From: Ciona savignyi
Lineage: Eukaryota; Chordata; Ascidiacea; Phlebobranchia; Cionidae
Length of the DNA stretch: 64,000 nt
NCBI GenBank assembly: GCA_000149265.1
Contig: CH003270.1
Coordinates: 275,572 to 339,571 of the forward strand
Direction of reading: 5' to 3'
The notes under the pieces are model-generated. The model was not told the origin of the DNA. It saw only the letters and a program-made list of their open reading frames with translations, and did no database searches. Every line of letters starts with the position of its first letter. Position 1 is the first letter of the stretch. A program made the translations under genes and the position numbers. Shown in pieces: positions 21,489 through 32,953 of this stretch.

Positions 21489-21731
21489 ATGCAAACCGTA
21501 TCCAAAAAAAAGAAAGTCTATCTTAACTGCAGCAAAACAATCCGAGTTAATCAAAATTTTATTTACTGTGACAAGTGTAAATCAAATTTTCATTACAAAT
21601 GCTTGCCGACAATACCAAAGCAACAGTTAAATATTAAAAAGAATGTCACAACTTTACACTATAAATGGTTTTGTGATAACTGCAAAGATCCACCGTGCCT
21701 TCCATTCTCGAGTCGACCCTCGACCCAGTAA
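21489..21731 (+). pseudogene. PHD-like zinc finger at the start of LINE ORF2
   Basis: Eighty residues carry the pattern C-x(10)-IYCDKC-x3-FHYKC then WFCDNC, a C4HC-type finger like PHD fingers. PHD-like fingers are known in some CR1-type elements. The reading stops at 21731 and endonuclease motifs follow about 130 bp later in another frame, so this is the N-terminal part of a broken ORF. Some fingers of this type bind histone tails; whether this one did is not shown. Confidence 0.65.
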
Positions 21732-21869
21732 AATTAAATACATTTTTGACAATTTAAATGAAAATATGCTAGATGAAGAGGATGAGTTGACTTCCATAAG
21801 GTGCCCATAATCATATGTCAATACCAACCAATGGAAATCCTATTTATTTGAAAAGCACCAAGGCTTAAT

Positions 21870-22594
21870 AGTTTTAAGTCTTAATATCAGATCACTGGCC
21901 AACCCAAATAATTTTACCAAACTAGGGGCATTAGTTGCATCCCTTCAGTTTAAACTGGAAATAATTGCCATTACAGAAATCTGGATAGTTGAAAATCGTA
22001 GTGGTCACTGCGCAGATTTACCCGGCTATGTTTTTGTAAGTAATAGTCGATCTAAATCTAGAGGCGGGCGGGGAGGTGGAAATGTACATTCGTTCTTATT
22101 TGGAGTTTTAAATTAAGGACTGTATTTCTATTATGGAGGAAAAAGTGTTTGAATCACTATTTGTAGTTTTCTCAATTTAACACCACACCTGAAACCCAGT
22201 CATAAATCTTTGTTAATATGCGTTATAGGTCTCCAAAATTGAATACACAATCAAACTAAGCCTTATTCACATATTAACAGAAACACTTGAAAAAATGACA
22301 ACCGAAACTGTAACTGTATTATATAGTTGGGGACCTTAATTATGACCTCCTCCTTAATATTAATAATAACACTGTCACTGACACAATGCAGGACTTTTGC
22401 CATAAATCAATGATTAACAAACCAACCCGGTTTACAGACTTAGGTGCAACTGCAATTGATCATATTTGGACCACTATTGAATCTCAATTAGTTAAAGCTT
22501 GCATTTTAACCGATAACATATCTGACCATTTACCATTCATATTAGCAAATCTTGAATCTAGTTTAAGATCCCTCAGTGATGCAAATATAGTCTC
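21870..22594 (+). pseudogene. LINE apurinic-type endonuclease remnant
   Basis: Frame reading gives LSLNIRSLANPNNFTKLG, then LEIIAITEIWIVEN (catalytic Glu region), and near the end NKPTRFTDLGATAIDHIW and TDNISDHLPFILA (the DH and SDH boxes). These are the standard blocks of CR1/L2 endonucleases. Frameshifts separate them. The solo LTR is inserted immediately after the SDH region. Confidence 0.8.
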
Positions 22595-23085
22595 TGTTAC
22601 GTCACTACATGTTGTTTCTACTATTTATTTCGGGTAGTAACTTTTGTTCTAAAATTGTCCCCTGTCGAAATTTCTTTTAACATCTCTATGATTTTGGGGG
22701 GAATTACCTTCTCGTGTCGCAAAAGTAGTTATTCCATTTGTAGTTCTTTTTATCTAAGTCTGCTGTGTGGATACAGCCAAGACCTATTTAGTTGGTAAAT
22801 CTGACTGGGTCCAACATAGTTGCTACATAGTTGGTAAGCATTGTGATTCTTTTTTGTATTTACCTTTGTTCCGAATGTATATTGAAACTTATTATTTGTT
22901 TATAGCAACCGCTACGCTTCACTCAGTTTTGCTACTGTACGCTACACTACGCCACAACTACTTTTAACAACAACAATAAAGATTTGTGACAATCTTGTTT
23001 GTTGCTCTTAGGAAAAGTTCTGTCTAATAACCCCTGTTACGTCACTCCGGGTGACCAGTCAGGCCCGAGAAAAGGGCGGCGTAAC
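22595..23085 (+). mobile_element. Solo LTR of the BEL/Pao family at 32336-39555
   Basis: This closely matches the two LTRs of the BEL element, starting TGTTACGTCACTACATG and ending GAAAAGGGCGGCGTAAC. It is flanked by GTCTC on both sides (22590-22594 and 23086-23090), a 5-bp target duplication as in BEL/Pao. No interior is left, so it formed by LTR-LTR recombination. It lacks the last A of the intact LTRs. Confidence 0.9.
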
Positions 23086-23699
23086 GTCTCATTTAACAAC
23101 AACCTACAACAACTTAACATAGACAATATATTATGTTAATCAGATCCCAACTTTGCATATTCCAGCCTAATGGAGCAATACTTAAGATGCCAATTTTATA
23201 TAATGCTATGTTTAAACCTCTAAAGTCAATCATGCGTTAATATTGTTGCGTTCACAAGGTTGAGTTTATCAAATGAAATTAGAGACTGGCTGCACAACAC
23301 AGTCAGTAAGTATGCTTATTTTTACCGAACTATTGTGTTTACTTATGTAAAATTAAATGCCGTTTTCCTGTGATTTTCTACTGTGATTTATATTTATTGC
23401 TCAACCTGTGTTAACTTATTTTTTAGAAAACCATTAAAAGCTGGAAACAAAAGAAATGCGTTGTTGACAGTGGTTCTCCCAAAGAATAGTAAATTTGGCA
23501 ACTATAAATACAATACAGAGTTTGAAAACAGCTTTTTCACTAGTAGCCAACGAAGCACCCAAATGCCACTTATAAAACTAAACAAAAACTATACAAAAAG
23601 TATTTACTAAAAAGAACCAGTCTCAATAAAATTGGAATTCAATTAAGCTCGCAATTTGTAACATCAGAAAAATCCAAGCTGCAAAAAAATGTTCAAGAC

Positions 23700-24410
23700 C
23701 AACAGAAATAACATAAAAGCTACATGGAGGTACATAAATAAACTACTCGGAAATCTAAAATCTCCAAGTCATTTGAAATTAATGGATTATCTACCAGCAA
23801 CCCAATACACATTGCTAACCATTTCAATGATCAGTTTTCAAAAATGCAACTGAGTTGGTAAACCGGATTCCACCATCCACCTCACACCACACAGATTACC
23901 TAAAATCCGAATCATCTTCCTTCATGAATATATTTCCCACTGGTCCACATGAGATTACAACAATAATACTGAACTTAAAATTTAAATCCAGCAGAGGCTT
24001 AGATCAGATTCTGACATATATTTAATCCATCATTACAATCAGGCAAATTTATAAATGACTTCAAAATTGCAAAAGTCATACCAGTGTTTTTAAAAAAGGC
24101 AAGCACTCACTGAAAATAAGAAATCTGTTATTGGTGTTTTTTTTTAGACCTGTCAAAAGCCTTTATGGCATCCGGGGTGTGTAGCACTTGATTGGTTTAC
24201 CAGTTATTTAACAAATTCTCGATTTATCTTCCAACCCGAACCTAGGGGTTGTTCCTCAAGGATCCATTTTAGGTCCTTATACCTGCCAAATTGCTTAACC
24301 CATAGTAAAGCTTTTATGTTTGCCGATGACACCACCATTTTTACCCCTGGCCGCAACCAATCTATAACCTATGATATGACCAAAGCTGTTTTGGCGCAAT
24401 ACACTTTGGC
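23700..24410 (+). pseudogene. LINE reverse transcriptase remnant
   Basis: Frames shift often, but the blocks are in order: ATWRYINKLLGN near 23720, a DLSKAF-like block near 24150, LDWFTSYLTNSRF near 24190, and NCLTHSKAFMFADDTTIF at 24290-24340, the FADD catalytic box. Text beyond FADDTTIF ends within about 60 bp, where the inserted coding sequence begins. Confidence 0.75.
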
Positions 24411-25387
24411 TAACGCTCAGTTTAAGCCTCCAGTCATAACAAGTCAAAGGAAAGATTATTGAGAGACTGTTAGCCAAATGGGAAAAGGCAAGCGATATCT
24501 CTTTTGGGAGAGGAAAACTTGCAGTTAAGGATAGTTTAGTTTTGTCAAACAACTGGTCCCAGTTGTTTGATATCATTGCTTGCAAGTGCCCAATTGTTCT
24601 CTGTGTTGAGTTCGGTTGCGACCGTGACTGTAAATCAGAGGCCCACATCTACTGTAATTAATTGCAGGCGTGAACTAAAGATTCCGGTGATCGAACTGGC
24701 ATTTGTCAAAGCACAGAGAGAGAAGACTGGCAGTATAGGAGCTCTTATGATTTCTTTCCAGAGTCCCAAGTGACAGAAGGCTGCCACAGAAAGACAGAGG
24801 AAGAGAAGAGTTGCCGAGGAAAAGAAAGTTGAGAAGGCACTTGTTGAGACTAAGCAAAGCGATTATTGTAGTCAAGTTGATTCAGAGTTTAAAGACTTCC
24901 CAATGGCTGATTTAAATGTTTATCAAGAGAATGATGAATTTAATCCTAGCACAGAAAATGTTGAATCCAAACGTGCAAGGCATAAAATAAGAAATTGGAA
25001 AGATATTACGAATATAGCTATGGCCAGCATGCGACAACATACAGGTCTCCGAGAAACTGCAGGGATAGCAACAGCTGCTTGGATTGACGGTGGTTTGATA
25101 ACACCTGATGATGTTCATCTGGTTATAGATCATAATAAAATAAAGAGAGCTCAGGAGAAACTTGTCAGTAATTTAGAAGAAGAATTTGATAATAGAATTA
25201 GAGAAAGGGGAATTAATTGTCTGTTTTTGATGGGAGAAAGAATAATACTAAAGTATTCATAAAAGTTAGAGATACAAACAAGTTACACCCATGGTAAAAG
25301 AGGAACATTATACTTGCTGCAGTCAGCCAGGAGGGGAGTATTTATAGCATCTAGAAACCAGCTGAGATATTGGCAGATAACATTGTT

Positions 25388-25495
25388 AACTACCTCAGAC
25401 AAAGGAACCACACTTTAAAAGCTATTGGTGGATACAGCAAACTACCTCAGACAATTGACCACACTTTAAAAGCTATTGGTGGATACAGTACCAAC
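25388..25495 (+). repeat. Tandem duplication of about 53 bp inside the transposase-like ORF
   Basis: AACTACCTCAGACAA followed by CCACACTTTAAAAGCTATTG and GTGGATACAG occurs twice in a row, at about 25388-25438 and 25440-25491. It doubles the IGGYS motif of the conserved block and must have arisen after the gene was intact. Confidence 0.85.
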
Positions 25496-26396
25496 ACGAA
25501 CACGGGATGGAAAAGAGGAGCCATGCAATGGTTTGAGAGTAAAATTGGAAGAAAGCTGGTCTGGATTTTTTGTGACCTTCACTTCACGAGTTGCCACTTA
25601 GACATCTGATCCAGGAGTTGGATGGCAATACTCTTTCAAACAACAAATGGTCCGGTCCTCTTGACAGGATACTGGATTCTGCCACTGAATTAGAAATAAA
25701 TCTGAAGTTTGAAAGAGTCACAGTTGGCCTTCCACTTGAGCTTGAGCATTCTGTGATTAACGACTTGAGTACCGACCAGTACTATGGTTATATGATTGGC
25801 AGTGCTATCAGGACAGCAGGAATCATACCTGATAAACTTGCTTATTTGCAGATTAGGTGGCTCACAACGGTACTTAGATTCTGCATAATTTGGACCTCTC
25901 ATCATATTCTGAAGGAGAACCAGCTTCATAAACGGAGGCTTATTGTGCAGTTTATAGTGGGTGTTTATTTGCAAAACTGGTTTAACATCAGGGTCAAATC
26001 ATCATTCTCTGAAGGTCCAAGACATGTTCTCTTGCAGCTTGAACTATTAAGGAGTCAACCAAGCAAGGTTGTTCAGATTGTAGAGAAGACTGTGAGGAGA
26101 TCTTCCTGGTATGCTCATGCAGAGGCAATATTGCAGACAATGCTCTGTAGTAAATATAAGGAAGAGAGAAGTGTGGCAGTCAAGAAGATCTTGGATATGA
26201 GACTTATAAGAGAATCTGGTCATGACGAATCTATTGGTGACGACTCCTTCAGGGTCAGCAAGATATATGAAATTAATCTAAATGCGATGATGCTCATTGA
26301 TCTCATAAACCTGGAGAATATCGAGGCTGACTGTGAGCCTCCTCTCACCTGTTGTCTCACTAACGTTCAAGTAAGAGCTTTCCATGACAATCCCAT

Positions 26397-26783
26397 GTGT
26401 TACGTCTTGTGGCGGCGCCTACTAAACCAGACGTAGCACAATACAGGACTCGTCACAAAACGCGCAACTCTAGCAATATCAAGACGTTATTCTAACTTCA
26501 AAACCGTTAGGATATTACTACAATTTGCGGTTTTTAAATATTTTATACAGTAGGCTAGCTTATGAACTTCACTTCTATACACATGAAAAATTAATATTAA
26601 AACACATGACCCAAATCAATTTAACTATGGAAAATACTGCAACCAGTCACAAAACTCCCAAATCTTACACGAGGTATAAATATTGCGCACAACGATAACC
26701 ATAGGCATTGTTACGCCTAATAGCCTCATTTATAATATTACTCCCCAGTGTATACGTATGATGGAGTGATTTCAATGTAACAC
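26397..26783. mobile_element. 387-bp insertion with 7-bp inverted ends
   Basis: It starts GTGTTACG and ends TGTAACAC, flanked by CAT on both sides (26394-26396 and 26784-26786). Taking it out rejoins the open frame as DNPM|SVPAWPSHTQ and restores continuity of the host protein for another 68 codons. It is non-coding and probably a MITE of unknown family. Only the outer 7 bp are inverted, so the class is uncertain. Confidence 0.6.
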
Positions 26784-27323
26784 CATGTCTGTCTGTCCCT
26801 GCCTGGCCTTCACACACTCAGACTATAGAACGTTGTGTGAAGCAAGTGATCGAGGCCAGTGATCACGTGTATAGCCAGGAACGGGGAGAAGGCTACATCC
26901 GAGCTCAGATGGTCAGCAGAGAGGTGATGAGTACAAACAGAAGCAAGAAAGACATGTTTTATTTGGCAATTTGGCATGCAACAACATAGGATCGTAGTAG
27001 TAAATCGGTTATTGTATAATTACTAACAAAGATGTTTAAACAGAGTCAATTTATTAAGATCATTTGTTGTACTTTTATGGACCTATTTTTATCGTATAAA
27101 ATCAATGTAATATAATTGACTTTGCTTTAAATTAGCTCTTTAATGATGTAGGTAAATGGTGTAAAATACTAAATTTTCGTAGAATTTCAAGTGAAAATTT
27201 ACCTAGCAATAAATAATAATTTTTCACTTTTGATGTTATTGAAAGATTCTGCACATAAAACTGCATCATTATTTCCGTGGGCCGATTGTTTAAACTAAAA
27301 AAAAATTATACTGGAAATTACAC

Positions 27324-27877
27324 TTGCAAATACTCCTTAAGAAAATTAACACTAATTTACTTATGGCACGTAAAATAAAACGACTTGTTGACCAACCCTC
27401 ACTCTTCACATTAGACCACTCACTCATACTAAGCCTTGACTATTGCATATCCACCTGTTGGTATCGCAATAACCTAATGCTAACTAAACTACAGCGAGTG
27501 TGCAATAAGTTCATTCGCCTACTATTTAACCTTGGTAAACGTAAAAATACAGTTTCTATAATGAGACAACATAGACTTTTAACAATTTATGACATGCACA
27601 AATTACACATATTATCCATAATGCACAAATGCCATAACAACACACTTCCCCTGATCTTCATAATTGCATAATAAACAAACCTAAAACTACTATGAAAACA
27701 AGAAGCAATTCCCCATTTTTAATTATTTTTTGTAACAAGTCCCTACCCCAACAATCCTTAAATACATGGGCCCAAAGTTTTGGCGACAATTACCGAATAT
27801 CATTCGTGAGATCGCCTAAAAAGTTCACCAAAGCTGTCAAACAACATCTCTTGGAAGACCCTCATCCGCTTCGCTAG
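27324..27877 (+). pseudogene. LINE ORF2 C-terminal part
   Basis: The pattern LDYCISTCWYRNNLML followed by KLQRVCNKFIRLLFNL and, after a stop at 27669, TRSNSPFLII and QQSLNTWAQSF matches the C-terminal end of CR1/L2-type ORF2 proteins (the YC-x-W, lQ-x-x-x-x-R and TRS blocks). It belongs to the LINE begun at 20772 and marks the right side of the inserted transposase-like unit. Confidence 0.7.
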
Positions 27878-27899
27878 TTTCACTAATATTTACACTAAA

Positions 27900-30260
27900 A
27901 GATTTTTTTAACACTTAATAGCTCTACCTTATCTTTTTGCATATATTTACACCTGCATGCATTTTTATTCACTTGTTTTCCCATGTAAATTTCTCTAATA
28001 CATTTATATGCACGAGTTTCCAGATTTTGTTCTTTTTAAATTATGATCACCATGTGAAATCACAGTCTCAACTTCTTGTGCATGTTATCAATATTGATCT
28101 CGTCTAAACAACCACAAGTTTTATTTAGAATTATGTTTATTAGAGTATTATGTTACTTGGTAAGCCGTTGGCACACTTGGTTTTGTTTTTCTGTGAAATA
28201 GTTCTTTGCCGGCCCTAACAGAGCTCTGTATTTTAAAGCTTATCACTTTATAATCTTATTACTTGATTTTGGTTTTTACATACTTTTTCCACCATCTGAT
28301 TGCACACCACCCTGACTCCTAACCTGTTTTTATCTATTCTATCTATTGTATCTATATTTCTATTTCTTCACTGTCTTGTAGCATTTTTACAACCATACTG
28401 CCAAGACATTATTGGTTCAGATATCCGGACATCAAAATTTATTCTACAAGGAGAAGGTCGTCCGTTTTCTCTTTGTGGCTTCTTTCTCCTTCAATTTACT
28501 CTTCGAGAGTTGCTGGTGTAATCTCCAGATAAAGATGGCAGTCTATAATAAACTAACATGTCACAACCAATTTGCTTTAATATAATCGGATCCTTGTTGC
28601 AATCTTTAGTATTTTTTATTTGTTAGCCATCCTTTTTTGGCTTGCTAATTATTTATTTATTATTTATTTTAACATTTTATTAGTTTTTTTGTTATCTATG
28701 GTGCACTACCATAGTGCTCTTTTTCACACCTCGTATCAAAAAGTATCAAATCAAATGCATTAGTGTTATGCAAATTGTGTATTACAATGACAATCAATAT
28801 TTAATGTAAATATGCCCCGGTAAGTGTGCTTGAAACTAATAGTGTCATCTGACATTAGTGAAATTTCTTTTTTAGTTTTTTTTTCTTTTTTCACTCTGGT
28901 CCACGCTTTCAGGCCACACCTTCTCCTAAAGTCGGCTCCCCCTCAGTACTGGTCGCGCTTTACCGCACACTCTTCTTCAGGGCCTTATATCGTTTGGTTT
29001 TAATTAAATTTTGTTGCACATTATTATTCTTTCGTCTAGGTTTGGCGGCCGCGTCCGTCAATGTTTACTATATACTATATGACGTCATTATCATTTGTCT
29101 CAAACAATGGAGCCCACATACCCAGAAACATAAGTCCGAATAACTTCCTTTTACAACATTGTTTCGCTTAGAATGATTATTATCGCTTTAACCTGACGTT
29201 TGGTAACAATATAACGCCTAATACTTAAGCAGTAAGTAACGTTATCGATAAAACCGCCATTTTGAACACTGAGAATTTTAATGGTTTTAAGATATAGATT
29301 TAATGCCTTAGCGCTGACAGGATGATATTATACTGCTTCACGAGTAAAGGCCAAAGACCAATTTATTACTGCAATACAACCGTTTTAACGTGGAATTTAG
29401 CCAAGAACTGTGTATATTTCGCCATCACATGTACAGACGACTTATTCACCAGCTTTATATATTATTTTGCTGTTCTCGCGTGTGATCAAGAATAAAATCA
29501 ACCTTCCGTGATGGAGTCATTTTGAAGTCTCAGTGGCTAGGGAGCTTTATTACCATTTAAATACAAACCATAAACTTGTTTCCGGTTGTTAGCCTGTAAT
29601 TGTCTATTTTTGATTTATGGTTTCAAGTGCATAAATGTTATGCAAAATTACCCATTTTAAATATTAAATGGCAACACCAATACCGAAAAAAAGAAACTCA
29701 GGAAAAGTCTAGCTGGAAAGAGAAATTTTTAGTTAATTTTAAGCAGAATAAAATTAAAAGCAGGATTTCTGTCAGTCATATTATGTACGACTTCTTCTTC
29801 TTGTAATGTGTCACATAAAGTGGTGAAAGGAAATTAATTAATATACTTGTGTTGATAAATAGAAATAGATCCGTTTACAGAAGTAAATCCCCCAAAAATA
29901 TAAAAAAAGCAAAGAGCAAAAATGTGGAAATAAGTTAAATCTTCATACTTATTTGCTGATATAATGCACGATAGCCTTTGTGTATTTTCGACGCCATTTA
30001 TGTGTTAATACCGAATATTTCAGGGCTGGAAAGCATTATCTACTTTAAACTTTAAAGAACGTTGAACATATAAAGCATAAATTGGGAAGATTAAGATGTC
30101 ATTTAAATCATCACATTTTAAGCGTAAAATTCCCCAAAATTTAAAACACATCACTAATTATAAAACATAATAACTACCACAGTTAAAAGTATTTAGTTTT
30201 ACTTTTTATGAAAATTAAAAATGTTTTTATCAAGTTAAATATTTTATAGTTTCTTTAAGG
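27900..30260. other. No gene recognised
   Basis: AT-rich sequence. Up to about 28760 it may be 3' UTR of the CR1/L2-like LINE; a palindrome-like TATGGTGCACTACCATA lies at 28697-28713. From 28760 to 30260 I see neither a known repeat nor coding sequence. Confidence 0.4.
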
Positions 30261-30264
30261 AAAA

Positions 30265-31935
30265 GTGGTCCTTGTTCCTCAAAATGCTTGCTGCTTTTCT
30301 GATCCAAATTTACGCAAGCCACGTTTGCATCCTGTCTGCAAAGAATCTGATGGCGTGACCTCTTTTCCAAATTATGGACAGACAGACCTGCACCATACCA
30401 ATTGTAGACAACAAAAACAGCAAAACTCTGTTGTTTTGTGTTCTGTTTACATGGCTGGTGATTACCCCATGGGACCACCACCGCACAAGATGCGAGAGCT
30501 TGTCACCCATTGTAAACAATTAAACCTCCGTCTGCTCATCAGAACAGATGCGAACTCTCATCAATATTACTGGGGAAGCTATGACTGTGTAGCAACCTCA
30601 TGTGTTTACATAAGATTTATAATCGCAGCAGCCCGCCTGTTCGCTGACAGTGTATCATCACCGAAATATTATTAATAGGTTTACATCTATTACCGCAGCT
30701 GTCGAATACTTTGCCTATATAACTTTATTTCACTTTTGCTCAAGAGAGTCCTAACGCATTAAGAAACATCTTGTATGTGTCGATACTAAGAGTGATCTGG
30801 GATCTATATCGTTAAAACATCTAACGATTTAGCTCGTAACTGGTACTAAGTTAATCGCCTCAATTGCTCAATACAATTAATTAATGTTATAAAAATACTA
30901 AGGCGTTGATCGACGAACCACAGAAGATAGTAGTAGTCAAGTCAAGAAGACGTTTACTCAGAAAACCTCAAATAATTAGCGCACCCCTGAGAGTCGAGAC
31001 AGCGCGTAGGGAATCGCATCAAGTGTTGTAACTGGCGTACCTGGTGACTACAAGGAACAATCTAGCAAAATAGGCAGCGACTTGCAACGGCTCCCTACAA
31101 CTGCAAAAGTTGAGGACATGCCATTATGGAGTATTTAATGAGCAGACAGCTGTCAGTGTGTAACACTGGCAACTCTCCGACATTTGGCACCAGACACAGA
31201 GCAAGCTGTCTTTGTATAAATAATGCCAACCTTTTTTAAAAGGTGTCAAACTGAAACAAATAGAAAAAATCCCCCTTTTTCCCGACCACTAGCTTATAAG
31301 TTTATATTAAAAATCTTCTGAGAAAGTTGACCTGCTTGAGGAAGCTGTCGAAACAGCCATTGCCTTATATGACAAAAGAACATTAAGTGACACTTCCTGG
31401 TGGTGCGCAGAACCCACAGTTCTTTGCCGCTCGAGACGCCCCCACCGGAAAGCTATTAAGCTTAAGAATCCTGCCGCATGGAAAGAAGCATCAATCTCTT
31501 CAGACTGGATCTCTAAGGAAATCAAATAATGAATTCTCCAGCGCTGTACTGGATGTACACTTTTCAGAGAACGTTAATAACCAAGGATCATCAACTTACA
31601 ACGTTGAACAACGGTCCTCAATTCAAGCTTGCGATGAAGTCTAATCAGCAACAATTAAGAATTAAGGCCGCTTACATATAATTTAGGCCTTTTAAAGACC
31701 CAATGCCTGATGGAATCTATCCAATACGACACTATCTACCCGCTTCTTGTTCAGATCTTTAAAACGGCTTTCTTGTTATCCCACAAAGATGGCTGTTCGA
31801 GAGAGAAAGTTTTCCACGCAAACCAGTAAAATAATACTCAAGTATGTACACAAAAGAAATGTATCTACTCAATCCAAGGAGATTCTCCGAATCCATGAAA
31901 AACTTAATCGAATGTTCAGTCTGGTTAAAACGTTC
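30265..31935 (+). pseudogene. Jockey/I-type LINE fragment (endonuclease to RT start)
   Basis: Three pieces follow the order of a non-LTR ORF2. At 30420-30600, VVLCSVYMAGDYPMGPP and LLIRTDANSHQYYWGS are the endonuclease blocks YMP and G-D-x-N-x-H-x-x-W of Jockey/I elements (here RTDANSH). At 31320-31530, SEKVDLLEEAVETAI is followed by a stretch matching the spacer before RT. At 31690-31830, PMPDGIYPIRHYLP matches RT block 1 (PGPDGI). Stops and gaps are frequent. The 3' part is absent before the BEL element. Confidence 0.6.
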
Positions 31936-32335
31936 TGATTGTTAGATAACATGAACCTGGCGTGCACATATCTGACAATAACATATAATTTGTAATGAAC
32001 ATGAATAACAAGATCGGATAGTTACCTCAGAGACCCATTTGTTTATGCTTGCAGAAACAAACTAAATACTTGGTTTATAAAATAAAAATTGTGGTTAGAG
32101 ATCCTGCTTGCATAAACATATTTCGAACAAGTAAAGCAAAATTATTTACATAATATCTGCAAAATCTTATTGAGCAAATACAAGGTTTGTCCTGCGTATT
32201 GGAAAGTCGATAACATATTACCGGTTTTACTTTTAATTAGAAAACCCAATGACACACTGTATATTTTACATGCTGTATATAATTCTGGGCAGAATCTAAT
32301 TGATACGCATTCTCTATACAAGAATGTACTGATGG

Positions 32336-32844
32336 TGTTACGTCACCACATGTTATTTCTATTATTAATTTCGGGTAGTAACTTTTGTTCTAAAATTGTC
32401 CCCTGTCGAAATTTCTTTTAACATTTCTATGGTTTTGGGGGGAATTACCTTCTCGTGTCGCAAAAGTAGTTATTCCATTTGTAGTTCTTTTTGTCTAAGT
32501 CTGCTGTGTGGATACAGCCATAGAAAGTGTTGTCGCTACGGCCTAAGAATTACTTTGTTGTCAAATCTGACTGGGTCCAACATAGTTGGTAAGCATTGTG
32601 TTTCTTTTTTGTATTTACCTATGTTCCGATGTATATTGAAACTTATTATTTGTTTATAGCAACCGCTTCGCTTCGCTTCGCTTTGCTACAATTCGATACT
32701 ACATCGACCTTTAAGAACAACAATAAAGATTTGTGACAATCTTGGCGTTAAGCAAGCGCGTTGCTCTGAGGACAAGTTCTGTCTAAAAACCCCTGTTACG
32801 TCACTCCGGGTGACCAGTCAGGCCCGTCGAAGGGCGGCGTAACA
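32336..32844 (+). repeat. BEL 5' LTR
   Basis: This 509-bp LTR ends GGGCGGCGTAACA. It contains a short (CTTCG)n stretch at about 32667-32683 that is one unit longer in the 3' LTR, and an AACAATAAAGATTTGTGAC stretch (AATAAA, possible polyadenylation signal) near 32716. Confidence 0.9.
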
Positions 32845-32911
32845 TCGTTGCAACTATCGGACGATCTTGTGATCGTTGCAACTTAAGGACGATCTGGTGA
32901 TCGTTGAAATC
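32845..32911 (+). repeat. 28-bp tandem repeat where a primer site is expected
   Basis: Directly after the 5' LTR, the unit TCGTTGCAACT followed by GGACGATCT and TGTGA or GGTGA is repeated twice, with a third partial copy (TCGTTGAAATCT). No clear TGG-starting primer binding site is adjacent to the LTR. Confidence 0.7.
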
Positions 32912-32953
32912 TAGCTGCTTATTACCTACCCCTATTCCTGTGTTCTGTTCAAT

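Larger units (their letters stand above)
24447..26989 (+). pseudogene. Uncharacterised transposase-like protein (multi-copy metazoan family)
   Basis: The frame holds from about 24447 to a stop at 26987, broken by a 4-bp duplication near 24657, a TGA at 24771, frameshifts near 25230 and 25590, and a 387-bp insertion. N-terminal part: Cys-rich, LFDIIACKC through NCRRELKIPVIELAF. Middle: RARHKIRNWKDI, then IGGYSTNTNTGWKRGAMQW, KLVWIFCDLH and LPLRHLIQELDG. C-terminal part: IRWLTTVLRF, IVQFIVGVYLQNWFNI, SSWYAHAEAILQTMLCSK, and after the insertion RCVKQVIEASDHVYS. I recognise this combination from unannotated repeated proteins of cnidarians and arthropods, by memory only. The G-x-(D)-S/T-x-x-N-T-G block followed by C-x-L-H resembles hAT-type RNase H cores, so a transposase role is an inference. 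The expected Asp is Tyr in this copy. Confidence 0.6.
20772..27880 (+). mobile_element. Decayed CR1/L2-like LINE with nested insertions
   Basis: In order, this contains an ORF1 with coiled coil (20772-21418), an ORF2 with PHD-like finger, endonuclease pieces (21870-22590), RT pieces (23700-24400) and the ORF2 C-terminus (27324-27877). The order and motifs fit CR1/L2-type non-LTR retrotransposons. It is interrupted by a solo BEL LTR (22595-23085) and by a transposase-like coding sequence (about 24447-26989). Many stops and frameshifts make it inactive. The 3' end is unclear; the stretch up to about 28760 may be its 3' UTR. Confidence 0.75.

Noticed and set aside
24295-24648. 117-codon minus-strand frame
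   Set aside because: It is antisense to the LINE RT end and the start of the transposase-like ORF, both of which have recognisable motifs on the plus strand.
28260-28570. 73-codon hydrophobic frame (28300-28521)
   Set aside because: T-rich composition gives hydrophobic codons; no start context or partner, probably LINE 3' UTR.
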